From: an uncultured Clostridia bacterium
Lineage (GTDB): Bacteria > Bacillota_A > Clostridia > Christensenellales > CAG-138
Direction of reading: 5' to 3'
NCBI GenBank assembly: GCA_947302865.1
Contig: CAMYWS010000032.1
Coordinates: 1-9,393 of the forward strand
DNA: 9,393 bases
A program made the translations under genes and the position numbers. Within the stretch, counting starts at the first letter, position 1; every line of letters begins with the position of its first letter. Shown piece by piece: positions 1 through 7,010 of this stretch. The notes under the pieces were generated by a model that saw only the letters and a program-made list of their open reading frames with translations, was not told the DNA's origin and searched no databases.

Positions 1-2
1 CA

Positions 3-19
3 TTTGCGCGAAGCGCAAA
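3..19. repeat. Perfect short inverted repeat downstream of rsmG
   Basis: TTTGCGC and GCGCAAA form a perfect 7-bp stem around a 3-base loop. It lies 21 bases beyond the rsmG stop codon in the direction of rsmG transcription. The position would suit a terminator, but the base after the stem on the minus strand is T, then G, and then the window ends, so no U-tract can be seen. It could equally be a processing or mRNA-stability hairpin. Nothing else is visible in the first 40 bases. Confidence 0.4.
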
Positions 20-40
20 CACCACTGCCGCTCTGACCCG

Positions 41-718
41 TCAAAGCGGCTTCTTTGCGGGCATGCCCGCCTTGCGCGGGTAGGTCGACGGAGTTGGTGC
101 GTTTTTGGTGCATATCACCAGTGTACGCGCACCGTAGTCCGATTCCAGCGGGACGGCTTCGGCGCTTGCGTGCAGAAGGTGCAGCGCTGATTTTGCTGTC
201 GAAAGCTCCTCAGAAACGTCGCCCTTATAGCAATACGCCTTGCCGCCGACGCGAAGCAGCGGGACCGTGAGCTCCAGAAGCACCGGCAATGAAGCGACCG
301 CGCGGGAAACCGTAGCGTCGAACGCGCCGCGATACTTCGGGTCTCTGCCGAAGTCCTCCGCACGCGCATGGACGATCTTCGCCGATAAGCCCAGCGTTTT
401 CAGCACTTCTTCGAGAAACGTCAGCCGTTTTTGCAGCGAATCGACGAGCGTGATTTGAAGTGTCGGGTTCATAATCAGCAGCGGGATCGCGGGAAAGCCC
501 GCACCGGTGCCGACGTCCGCGACCTTTTCGCCGTCCCTAAGGTACTTCAGCGCCGCAAGTGAATCATAGAAGTGCTTTTTGACGACCTCCTCCGGCGCCG
601 TGATCGCGGTCAGGTTCATCCGCGTATTCCAGTCGATAAGCAGGTCATAGTATGCGACAAATTTGTCGCATGCTTCTTCGGTGAGGTTCGGAATGGTTTG
701 TTTCAGCAGATCACGCAT
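41..718 (-). CDS. rsmG: 16S rRNA (guanine527-N7)-methyltransferase RsmG (GidB)
   Basis: RsmG transfers a methyl group from S-adenosylmethionine to N7 of G527 in the 530 loop of 16S rRNA in the small ribosomal subunit; in other bacteria its loss gives low-level streptomycin resistance. The 225-residue product has the family's usual length and order of motifs: NLTAIT (35-40), HFYDSL (49-54), the SAM-binding loop VGTGAGFP (69-76) with the acidic D93 at the end of the next strand, SRAVA (138-142), and the C-terminal YPRKAG (213-218). I place the start at the ATG whose first base is 718, because AGAGAGG lies 8-9 bases upstream and the protein then begins like other RsmG proteins. A nine-residue upstream extension in frame has no such support. 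The start lies inside the end of mnmG (8-base overlap, ATGCGTGA), so translation is probably coupled. Everything expected is present. Confidence 0.96.
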   Translation of the reverse strand: MRDLLKQTIPNLTEEACDKFVAYYDLLIDWNTRMNLTAITAPEEVVKKHFYDSLAALKYLRDGEKVADVGTGAGFPAIPLLIMNPTLQITLVDSLQKRLTFLEEVLKTLGLSAKIVHARAEDFGRDPKYRGAFDATVSRAVASLPVLLELTVPLLRVGGKAYCYKGDVSEELSTAKSALHLLHASAEAVPLESDYGARTLVICTKNAPTPSTYPRKAGMPAKKPL

Positions 719-2579
719 GATTCGATCCTCTCTTGAGATACACAAGCAGCACGCCGACGTCCGCGGGCGACACGCCGGAGATACGCGACGCCTGACCGAT
801 GTTTTCGGGCCGCTGCGCGTTCAGCTTCTGCCGCGCTTCGAGCCGCAATCCGTCGAGCGTCATATAGTCGAGATCCTTCGGCAGCGGCGTCTCCTCCATT
901 GCCCGGAAGCGGCGCACCTGTTCGGTCTGTTTTTCGATGTAGCCGTCGTAATGCGCCATGACGTCGATCTGCTCCTCGACCGCGGGATCGAGCGGTTCAA
1001 GGCAGTCAAAAAGCGCGAGCAGGTCGGTATAGCGCACGTTCGGACGTTTCAGAAGGTCAAAGAGTTTCACGCCGGACGCCGGGACGCTTTCGCCGATCGA
1101 TTCGAGATACACGCGAAGCGCGTCGGTCGGCGGCACGTGCGTGCCGAGACGCTCCATCGCCTTTGCGATGCCCTCTTTTTTTCGCTGCAGCACGGCGTAC
1201 CGTTCGTCCGAAACGAGTCCCAGCCGCCTTGCGCGCTCGGTCAGCCGCAGGTCTGCGTTGTCCTGCCGGAGCAGAAGCCGGTATTCGCAGCGGCTCGTCA
1301 TCATGCGGTACGGCTCGGGCGTACCCTTGGTGGCAAGGTCGTCGACAAGCACGCCGGTATAGGCGTCGCTCCGCCCGAGGAAGAACGGCTCCTCGTCCTT
1401 TACGTACAGCGCGGCGTTCACGCCGGCGTAAAAGCCCTGCGCCGCGGCTTCCTCGTAGCCGCTCGAACCGTTCACCTGTCCCGCGGTGAACAAACCGGGA
1501 ATATCCTTGACCATGAGCTGCAGGTTCAGCACGTTCGGCACGAGGCAGTCATATTCGATCGCGTAGCCGAGCCGCATGACCTCGCAGTGCCTGAGCCCCG
1601 GCATGGTGTGAAGCATGTCGACCTGCACATCCGCGGGCAGGGAAGTGCTCATGCCCTGCACGTACATTTCCTCGGTCGTCCTGCCCTCCGGCTCGATGAA
1701 GATCTGGTGGCGGTCGTGATCCGGGAAGCGCACGATCTTGTCCTCGATCGACGGGCAGTAACGCGTGCCGGTCGCGTGGATGCGTCCCGCGTACATAGGC
1801 GAGCGGTCGAGGTTTTTGAGGATGATATCGTGCGTCTGCTGATTGGTATAGGTGAGATAACACGGATCCTGAACAATGTTCAGCCGTCCGTTTAAGAAGG
1901 AGAACGCGGGCGTCGGTTCGTCGCCGCGCTGGATCTCCATTTCATCGATGTCGAGCGAGCTTTTGCGAACGCGCGCGGGCGTGCCGGTCTTGAACCGCTG
2001 CAGCGGGATGCCGAGCGCGCGGAGCGTGTCGGATAAACCTTCGCTTCGCATCATGCCGCAGGGACCGCTCAGACGCGACCATTCGCCGATGAGAATACGG
2101 CTTTTCAGGTACACGCCGGAACACAGCACGACCGCGCGGCAGGCGTAGGAAAAGCCCTCGTCGGTGACAACGCCGGACACGCGCCCGTTTTCGGTCAGGA
2201 TCTCCGTGACCTCGCCCTGCACGAGTGTGAGGTTTTGCTGCCGCTCCACGGCGCGCTTCATACGCTCGTGATAGCGTCGCTTGTCCATCTGCGCGCGAAG
2301 CGAGTGAACCGCGGGACCTTTGCTCGTGTTCAGCATGCGCATCTGGATCAGCGTATCGTCCGCGGCAAGTCCCATCTCGCCGCCCATGGCGTCGACCTCG
2401 CGCACGAGGTGTCCCTTACCGGTGCCGCCGACGGCGGGGTTGCAGGGCATCATGCCGATGCTGTCGAGGTTGAGCGTCAGAAGAAGCGTCGATAATCCCA
2501 TACGGGAACAGGCGAGCGCTGCCTCCAGCCCCGCGTGTCCCGCGCCGATGACGATCACTTCAAACCGCTGCCGTTCCAT
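711..2579 (-). CDS. mnmG: tRNA uridine 5-carboxymethylaminomethyl modification enzyme MnmG (GidA)
   Basis: MnmG is the FAD-dependent partner of the GTPase MnmE. Together they install the (carboxymethyl)aminomethyl group at C5 of the wobble uridine (U34) of several tRNAs. The 622-residue length is normal. Visible features are the N-terminal FAD dinucleotide-binding loop GAGHAG (12-17), the CNPAVGGTGKGHL block with the conserved Cys46, a second conserved cysteine in RYCPSIEDK (Cys275), the second FAD-contact block AGQVNGSSGYEEAAAQG (about 366-382), and the helical C-terminal MnmE/tRNA-binding region ending in ISGVSPADVGVLLVYLKR. These two cysteines correspond to the catalytic pair described for E. 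coli MnmG. The ATG start has AAAGGA about 8 bases upstream and a promoter just ahead. It is followed by rsmG with an 8-base overlap, the usual order. Its common upstream neighbour mnmE is not here; a divergent yhaM stands in that place. Confidence 0.97.
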   Translation of the reverse strand: MERQRFEVIVIGAGHAGLEAALACSRMGLSTLLLTLNLDSIGMMPCNPAVGGTGKGHLVREVDAMGGEMGLAADDTLIQMRMLNTSKGPAVHSLRAQMDKRRYHERMKRAVERQQNLTLVQGEVTEILTENGRVSGVVTDEGFSYACRAVVLCSGVYLKSRILIGEWSRLSGPCGMMRSEGLSDTLRALGIPLQRFKTGTPARVRKSSLDIDEMEIQRGDEPTPAFSFLNGRLNIVQDPCYLTYTNQQTHDIILKNLDRSPMYAGRIHATGTRYCPSIEDKIVRFPDHDRHQIFIEPEGRTTEEMYVQGMSTSLPADVQVDMLHTMPGLRHCEVMRLGYAIEYDCLVPNVLNLQLMVKDIPGLFTAGQVNGSSGYEEAAAQGFYAGVNAALYVKDEEPFFLGRSDAYTGVLVDDLATKGTPEPYRMMTSRCEYRLLLRQDNADLRLTERARRLGLVSDERYAVLQRKKEGIAKAMERLGTHVPPTDALRVYLESIGESVPASGVKLFDLLKRPNVRYTDLLALFDCLEPLDPAVEEQIDVMAHYDGYIEKQTEQVRRFRAMEETPLPKDLDYMTLDGLRLEARQKLNAQRPENIGQASRISGVSPADVGVLLVYLKRGSNHA

Positions 2580-2610
2580 ATTGTTTCCTTTCGTGTCTGT
2601 TCGACGGTTC

Positions 2611-2640
2611 AGTATATCATATTCATCCGTTTTTGTACAA
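2611..2640 (-). promoter_or_regulatory. Candidate sigma-A promoter for mnmG-rsmG
   Basis: Read on the minus strand: a -35 box TTGTAC (2635-2640), an 18-base spacer, and a -10 box TATACT (2611-2616) preceded by TG one base upstream (extended -10). Transcription would begin near 2604, giving a leader of about 25 bases that carries the AAAGGA ribosome binding site. The close fit and the position make this the likely main promoter of the pair. No start-site data are available. Confidence 0.65.
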
Positions 2641-2645
2641 CGGAT
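2625..2645. repeat. Inverted repeat between divergent promoters, possible operator
   Basis: ATCCGTT (2625-2631) and AACGGAT (2639-2645) are perfect 7-bp arms separated by 7 bases, 21 bp in all. This is a typical size for a dimeric repressor site. The repeat covers the whole mnmG -35 box and ends two bases before the weak -35 of yhaM. There is no U-tract, so it is not a terminator. Binding by a regulator is inferred from symmetry and position only. Confidence 0.4.
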
Positions 2646-2647
2646 AG

Positions 2648-2676
2648 TGGAATTTTTCGCAAAAGTCTGTTATACT
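2648..2676 (+). promoter_or_regulatory. Candidate promoter for yhaM
   Basis: The -10 box TATACT (2671-2676) is good. The -35 at 17-base spacing, TGGAAT (2648-2653), matches the consensus at only three of six positions. Transcription would start near 2683, only about 17 bases before the ATG and just ahead of the AGGAGG at 2686-2691. That is a very short leader, so the true start could differ by a few bases or the main promoter could lie elsewhere. Confidence 0.45.
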
Positions 2677-2699
2677 GGTAAAAACAGGAGGATCGGACT

Positions 2700-3644
2700 A
2701 TGGGAAAAATGCGATTGATCAGGGATGCGTACGGCACGACGGAGGGCTTTTGCCTTGTGAAAAGCGTCGCGGTGCGCACGGACGTCAAGGGAACGGAATA
2801 TCTTGACATGGTGCTTGCGGACTCCGACGGCGAGTGTGTGGCAAAGCTTTGGAACTACTCGCGCGTGACGCACGGCAGCTACGACGTGAACGACATCGTC
2901 AAGGTGCGCGGCACGGTGCAGGTGTGGAAGGACACCGAGCAGTTCAAGATCGACCGGATCCGCCTTTCGACGCCGGAGGACAACGTGGACATGGGCGGGA
3001 TCATCCCGACCGCGCCCTATGATCCGCAGGCGATGTACGACGAGCTCTATAACACCGCGGCGGACTTTTCCGACGAGGATCTCAAGCGCATCGTGCAGTA
3101 CCTTCTGCGCGAGAACCGCGAACAGCTTCTGATCTATCCCGCGGGCGTGAAGCTCCATCACGCGACGCGCGGGGGGCTCTTGCACCACACCTGCGCGGTG
3201 CTGCATCTTGCAAAAAGCATTGCGGCGCTCTATCCCTCGCTCCGCAAGGACCTTTTGTTTGCGGGCGCGATCCTGCACGACATCGGAAAGATCAAAGAGC
3301 TCGACGCCGACACGCTCGGCATCGCAGGCGCGTATACGAACGAGGGACAGCTGCTTGGTCACATCAACATGGGCATGGCGATGATCGCCGCCGCGGCGGA
3401 GATCACGATGATCGAGCCGAAGACCGCGATGCTTCTTGAACACATGATCCTCTCGCACCACGGCAAGCCGGAATTCGGAAGCCCGCGGCTGCCGATGTTC
3501 CCGGAAGCGGAAGTGCTTTCTATCTGCGACCTTCTCGACAGCAAGATGTATGAAATGGACGCGGCGCTGGACGGCGTCAGCCCGGACGGCTTTTCCGAGC
3601 GGCAATGGGCGCTCGACAACCGCCAGCTCTTCAGGATCGACTGA
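2700..3644 (+). CDS. yhaM: YhaM-type 3'-5' exoribonuclease (OB-fold plus HD domain)
   Basis: YhaM proteins are metal-dependent 3'-5' exoribonucleases of Bacillota, which trim short 3' single-stranded tails, often those left by terminators. The 314-residue length matches the family. An N-terminal OB-fold-type nucleic-acid-binding domain spans roughly residues 10-90 (strands around DMVLADSDGECVAKLW and VKVRGTVQVW). It is followed by an HD phosphohydrolase domain with the metal-ligand set: HH at 153-154, HH at 162-163, the HD pair H193-D194 in LHDIGK, H248, HH at 253-254, and D277/D280 in DLLDSK. There is no signal peptide, so it is cytoplasmic. The ATG has a perfect AGGAGG eight bases upstream. 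It stands alone, divergent from mnmG and convergent with the moxR operon, and ends 11 bases before a terminator. Function is inferred from architecture; a general HD nuclease is the alternative. Confidence 0.9.
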   Translation: MGKMRLIRDAYGTTEGFCLVKSVAVRTDVKGTEYLDMVLADSDGECVAKLWNYSRVTHGSYDVNDIVKVRGTVQVWKDTEQFKIDRIRLSTPEDNVDMGGIIPTAPYDPQAMYDELYNTAADFSDEDLKRIVQYLLRENREQLLIYPAGVKLHHATRGGLLHHTCAVLHLAKSIAALYPSLRKDLLFAGAILHDIGKIKELDADTLGIAGAYTNEGQLLGHINMGMAMIAAAAEITMIEPKTAMLLEHMILSHHGKPEFGSPRLPMFPEAEVLSICDLLDSKMYEMDAALDGVSPDGFSERQWALDNRQLFRID

Positions 3645-3654
3645 GAAGGAACAG

Positions 3655-3687
3655 AAAAAGACGACGCAGGGTCGTCGTCTTCTTTTT
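3655..3687. terminator. Bidirectional intrinsic terminator between yhaM and the moxR operon
   Basis: AAGACGACG (3658-3666) and CGTCGTCTT (3673-3681) form a perfect 9-bp stem with a 6-base loop. On the plus strand it is followed by CTTTTT (3682-3687), which ends yhaM transcripts. On the minus strand the bases after the GC-rich part of the stem read TTTTT (3659-3655), which can end transcripts of the convergent membrane-protein operon, whose stop codon lies only 7 bases beyond 3687. One hairpin therefore plausibly serves both directions. Confidence 0.85.
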
Positions 3688-3693
3688 ATGCTT

Positions 3694-4920
3694 TTATGCT
3701 TTCGGCTCGTCTTTCGAAACGTCGGGGAGCGCGCGCACGGCTTCCTTAAAGGCGGCGTAGCCTTCCTTTGTGGCGGGTTCGCCGCTGTAACGCGTACGTA
3801 TGTAAACGTCGTGAATCGTATCCGCGCCGTCGCCGGAGACGTCGGCAGCCTTCTCCAGCTCCGTCGGCGTCATGACTGCAAGCTTCGCCTTTTCGTGCGC
3901 ACGGTGCTTGATCAGCTTTTCATAGCCGCGGCGGATCTTTTTTTCGTAGCCGGAAAGACGTTCCTTTCCGTTTGATGCGTCTTCCAGTTTCAGTCGCTCG
4001 ATCGTCATGCCGTCCTCAACGTCCAGCGGTCCGTCTTTCCGCCCGATGATGTAGCTGATTATCATAAAAATGAACGCGACGAAGCCGGCGGCGAACCCCA
4101 GCATGATAAAGAACGCCAGAGCATACGGAAGCGACAACAGAAACTCTGCGTTGATCGGCTCCGCCTGCTCCGACTTTCGGTAATCCTTCATTCCTTCGGG
4201 TTCGGGCGTCGGCGTCGGCGACGGCAGCGCGACGCTTACCGTTTCCTCACGCGGCTCGACTGTCTTTTCCGTCCCCAATATCCCTATGAGGATCGGAACG
4301 GACGCGATCAACAGGATCGCTGCGAGCAAAAATCCCGCGACAACCTTCCGGTTCTGGCGGATGAGACCGGATACAGAGACCGTGGCCTTCAGCGCGATCA
4401 CCGCCGTACCGATGTTGTCGAGCAGCCGCGTCTGATTCATGTAAAGGAAGTAATTTAAGGTGATCAGCGCTGCCAGAACCGCAGAAACGCTGCAGAGCAT
4501 CGGTTTTTGGAGAACCTTGCCGAGGACATAGATCAGAAAGTTCGGGATCAGCGCGATCAGCGTCGGTATCATGAGGATCTGCCTGTTCCTATGGCGCGGC
4601 AGCAAAAGCCCGCTGATCAGGATCGGGATGCAGCAGGCCAGATAACAACCCGAGTAGTTGTTCCAAAAGGTCGCAGCCATCGCCGCCCCGGTGACCGCAA
4701 GAGACAGTATTACTTTCGGAAACAGTTTTTCTACACGGTCGCAGATGAACCGGATGATCTGCGCGGGAATGATTGCGCCGATTGCCATGAGAAGCCGCAC
4801 CGGCTCGTTTTTCTCCCCGACGAATATCGTCATGATAAGGGAAATGCAAAGGGTGACCAGTGCAAGATGGAGGCATTCCAAGAGGCGAATGCGGCGTTCG
4901 AGTTCTCTGAGTTCTTTCAC
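3694..4920 (-). CDS. Polytopic membrane protein with TgpA-like layout (DUF4129-like C-terminus), no transglutaminase domain
   Basis: No exact family is recognised. The 408-residue protein has about eight hydrophobic segments: near 14-35, 41-60, 69-87, 92-107, 114-134, 141-160, 193-216 and 260-292. A Pro/Thr-rich stretch (232-242, PSPTPTPEPEG) lies between the last two, and a charged C-terminal domain runs from about 300 to 408. The C-terminus (RRGYEKLIKH, then MTPTELEKAA and RTRYSG) resembles DUF4129, the cytoplasmic tail of TgpA-type membrane transglutaminases. Those carry a large extracytoplasmic transglutaminase domain before the last membrane segment; here only about 40 residues occupy that place, without Cys-His-Asp motifs. 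The start is GTG (4918-4920), overlapping the preceding TGA, and is fixed by AAAGGAGGTG with AGGAGG seven bases upstream. It is third in the operon after moxR and the DUF58 gene, which is where transglutaminase-type partners usually sit. Role unknown; an envelope function is inferred. Confidence 0.72.
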   Translation of the reverse strand: MKELRELERRIRLLECLHLALVTLCISLIMTIFVGEKNEPVRLLMAIGAIIPAQIIRFICDRVEKLFPKVILSLAVTGAAMAATFWNNYSGCYLACCIPILISGLLLPRHRNRQILMIPTLIALIPNFLIYVLGKVLQKPMLCSVSAVLAALITLNYFLYMNQTRLLDNIGTAVIALKATVSVSGLIRQNRKVVAGFLLAAILLIASVPILIGILGTEKTVEPREETVSVALPSPTPTPEPEGMKDYRKSEQAEPINAEFLLSLPYALAFFIMLGFAAGFVAFIFMIISYIIGRKDGPLDVEDGMTIERLKLEDASNGKERLSGYEKKIRRGYEKLIKHRAHEKAKLAVMTPTELEKAADVSGDGADTIHDVYIRTRYSGEPATKEGYAAFKEAVRALPDVSKDEPKA

Positions 4921-6026
4921 AGCCGCACCTCCTTTGCCGCCGTGTCCCGAACGTCAAGCCGCAGGCGGCTTTCCGCTTTGACGCTGCCGTCCTTTTGTAT
5001 GGAAAGAAAATAACCGTCCCGGATCCCGGGCGTATTTCGGAACATCTCGCGGACGGCGCCGGTCGTATCAACGGAAAGCACCACAGGCAGCGCGCCTTTC
5101 AGCGATTCAACGGGAATCCCCGCCAGGAAATCACAGAACGGTTCCGTTATGGGGATCGTCAGCTTGATCAGCGCAAGGTTTTCATCCATGGTGATCTGAT
5201 GCGCGGCGTCCGTGCCTGCAGGTACGCGGATCGGTCTGCCGACGATGCAATCGCGGCAGTTCGCCATCAGGGAAACGCTGACGCTGCGGCGCAGAAAGAA
5301 CAGACTCAAAGAGGACGCGAGGCGGATCAGCTCCTCTCGGTCGTCAAAGCTTCCGTTTTCCATATCCAACAGAAAAACGAGCGCTTCGTCGGTGGTGTAT
5401 TCAAACTGGTTGACCTTTAATTCTCCGGTCTTTGCGCTTGCCTTCCAGTTGATGATCTTCGGACTGTCGTAAATCTCGTAGGGACGGATCGACCGCAGCG
5501 CAAAGGGGTCTTCCTGCGCTTTTCGCCGGGTCGTCACCGCGCCGAGAATCAGCCGCGCGGGAAAGCTGAATCTCTGCACCGGGATCTTTGCGGGATAAAC
5601 CGCCAATCGGGACGAAGAATAGGGGATGTTCCATTCCAGTCGTGACAGATGAAAGAGGTCCGTCGAGGTCGCCCGCACGAAGTCCATGCTGTAAACGCCG
5701 CGGGACAGACCGGCGATCTTTGCGCGATTTGTTACGGCGCGCCGACCCGCAAGCGCGAATCTGCGCTGCATGGTGGCCGATTGTTCCTGTGATTTGGTAA
5801 CGGAAGCATAGCTGCAGACCAGCGTATAGGTGTACCCGAAGACCGGCAGCGGAAGCCGCTTGCGGTTCTCACAGCGCTCGATGATCTCCGCAGTCTCTCC
5901 CTCGGTGACCGCGCGTTTCGAAAACCGGAATGCGACGTTGACGTTTTTGTCCCAACAGCTTGAGTAGATCCCTTTTTGCAGCAAGACAAGCAAGCCGAAT
6001 CCGATCAGGATCCAAAAGATCAGCAA
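4917..6026 (-). CDS. DUF58 domain-containing protein, MoxR-operon partner
   Basis: DUF58 proteins are encoded beside MoxR ATPases and are thought to work with them as membrane-tethered, vWA-like scaffold proteins; no precise biochemical activity is established. The 369-residue product has one hydrophobic N-terminal segment (about 2-17), a beta-rich middle, and the DUF58 signature at about 175-205: FALRSIRPYEIYDSPKIINW followed by KASAKTGELKV. The next strand ends in LLDMENGS (219-226), the place of a vWA metal site, but the sequence departs from the DxSxS motif, so metal binding there is doubtful. Many homologues have two N-terminal membrane segments; only one is visible. The start is TTG (6024-6026), supported by an exceptionally long Shine-Dalgarno seven bases upstream; no ATG lies near. 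The last codons overlap the GTG start of the membrane-protein gene (GTGA), implying translational coupling. moxR ends 30 bases upstream. Confidence 0.85.
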   Translation of the reverse strand: MLIFWILIGFGLLVLLQKGIYSSCWDKNVNVAFRFSKRAVTEGETAEIIERCENRKRLPLPVFGYTYTLVCSYASVTKSQEQSATMQRRFALAGRRAVTNRAKIAGLSRGVYSMDFVRATSTDLFHLSRLEWNIPYSSSRLAVYPAKIPVQRFSFPARLILGAVTTRRKAQEDPFALRSIRPYEIYDSPKIINWKASAKTGELKVNQFEYTTDEALVFLLDMENGSFDDREELIRLASSLSLFFLRRSVSVSLMANCRDCIVGRPIRVPAGTDAAHQITMDENLALIKLTIPITEPFCDFLAGIPVESLKGALPVVLSVDTTGAVREMFRNTPGIRDGYFLSIQKDGSVKAESRLRLDVRDTAAKEVRL

Positions 6027-6027
6027 G

Positions 6028-6040
6028 GGATCACCTCCTT
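6028..6040 (-). promoter_or_regulatory. Extended Shine-Dalgarno sequence for the DUF58 gene
   Basis: On the minus strand AAGGAGGTGATCC is a 13-base perfect complement of the conserved 3' tail of bacterial 16S rRNA (GGATCACCTCCTT). Seven bases separate its GGAGG core from a TTG codon. This site decides the start of the DUF58 gene and may offset the weak start codon. Most genes in the window have only 5-7 pairing bases. Confidence 0.9.
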
Positions 6041-6056
6041 GTGCCGTGCGTCGTCT

Positions 6057-7010
6057 TCATGCGCCGAATCGTTCGGTGGGCACCTGGATCTGATTCAAAA
6101 GCGTTCGGATCAGGTTTTCGCCGCTGCGGCGGTCCATGCTGCCGTATTCACGCACGATGCGGTGGGACAGCACCGGCACGGCAAGCAGCTTGACGTCTTC
6201 CGGCGTGACAAAAGCGCGTCCGTTCAGCACTGCGTATGCGCGCGACGCGTTGAGCATCGCGAGCGTGCCGCGGGGGCTCGAACCGGAAACGGCATTTTCC
6301 TCTTTCCTGGTCCCTGAAATAAGATCGGCGATATAGCCGAGGATCGACGGATGAACGAAGACCGTTTTGCTCAGCTCTTTCAACTCTCTGAGATCGTCAA
6401 GCGTGCAGACCGGTTCGAGCTCGGCGAGCGGATCGTCCCGCATGAACCGTTCCATGATGGCGATCTCCTCTCCACGCGAGGGCAACCCCATGGACAGCAT
6501 CATAAAGAAACGGTCCATCTGCGCTTCAGGCAGCGGAAAGGTGCCGGCCGTCTCGATCGGGTTCTGCGTGGCGATCACAAGGAAGGGTTCGGGGAGCGTA
6601 CGCGTAACGCCGTCGAGCGTGACCTGACGTTCACCCATGCATTCCAAAAGACTGGACTGCGTTCTCGGCGTAGCGCGGTTGATCTCATCGGCAAGCAGGA
6701 TGTTGCAGAAAACAGGACCCGGTCGGAAAACGAATTCGCCTGCCTTTTGATTGTAGTAATTGAGCCCCGTCACGTCAGACGGCAGCAGGTCGGGCGTAAA
6801 CTGGACGCGGCGGAATTGGCCGGCAACGGAGCGAGCGAGGGCTTTTGCGAGCACGGTCTTTCCTGTGCCGGGCATGTCCTCCAAAAGAACGTGTCCTCCG
6901 CAGCAGAGGGCGGTCAGCATCAGATCCACAACGTCATCCTTTCCGACGATGACCTTGCCGATGTTGGCTTTGACGGACAAAAGAAGCGCGGCGGCTTTTT
7001 CGAAATCCAT
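6057..7010 (-). CDS. MoxR-family AAA+ ATPase
   Basis: MoxR ATPases are cytoplasmic AAA+ ring chaperones that remodel or activate partner proteins, often membrane or metal-containing complexes, and usually lie beside DUF58 genes as here. The 317-residue product is complete: Walker A GTGKT (48-52), Walker B ILLADE (104-109), the LLECMGERQVTLDG block typical of MoxR, sensor 1 ATQN (147-150), FPLPEAQMDRF with a likely arginine finger (R167), and sensor 2 SPRG (245-248) in the lid domain, ending in an ordinary C-terminal helical part. All ATPase residues appear intact. The ATG (7008-7010) has AAAGGAG with about nine bases of spacing. It is the first gene of the three-gene operon, with candidate promoters 90-180 bases upstream, and is followed 30 bases later by the DUF58 gene. 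Its substrate cannot be read from the sequence. Confidence 0.95.
   Translation of the reverse strand: MDFEKAAALLLSVKANIGKVIVGKDDVVDLMLTALCCGGHVLLEDMPGTGKTVLAKALARSVAGQFRRVQFTPDLLPSDVTGLNYYNQKAGEFVFRPGPVFCNILLADEINRATPRTQSSLLECMGERQVTLDGVTRTLPEPFLVIATQNPIETAGTFPLPEAQMDRFFMMLSMGLPSRGEEIAIMERFMRDDPLAELEPVCTLDDLRELKELSKTVFVHPSILGYIADLISGTRKEENAVSGSSPRGTLAMLNASRAYAVLNGRAFVTPEDVKLLAVPVLSHRIVREYGSMDRRSGENLIRTLLNQIQVPTERFGA

Noticed and set aside
57..70. Perfect 14-bp palindrome GCGGGCATGCCCGC as a terminator or binding site
   Set aside because: It lies inside the conserved YPRKAGMPAKKPL coding end of rsmG and has no following T-tract; coding constraint explains it well enough.
663..1895. Long plus-strand open frame of 410 codons opposite mnmG
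   Set aside because: It is antisense to the strongly conserved mnmG, has no recognisable motif, and is His/Arg/Val-rich as expected from reading GC-rich codons backwards.
2670..3605. Minus-strand open frame of 311 codons opposite yhaM
   Set aside because: It is antisense to a well-supported gene with intact catalytic motifs; its composition is typical of a shadow frame.
6028..6040. Plus-strand GGATCACCTCCTT, identical to the 3' end of 16S rRNA, suggesting a fragment of an rRNA gene
   Set aside because: The match stops after 13 bases on both sides, no other rRNA sequence is near, and on the minus strand it is a well-placed Shine-Dalgarno.
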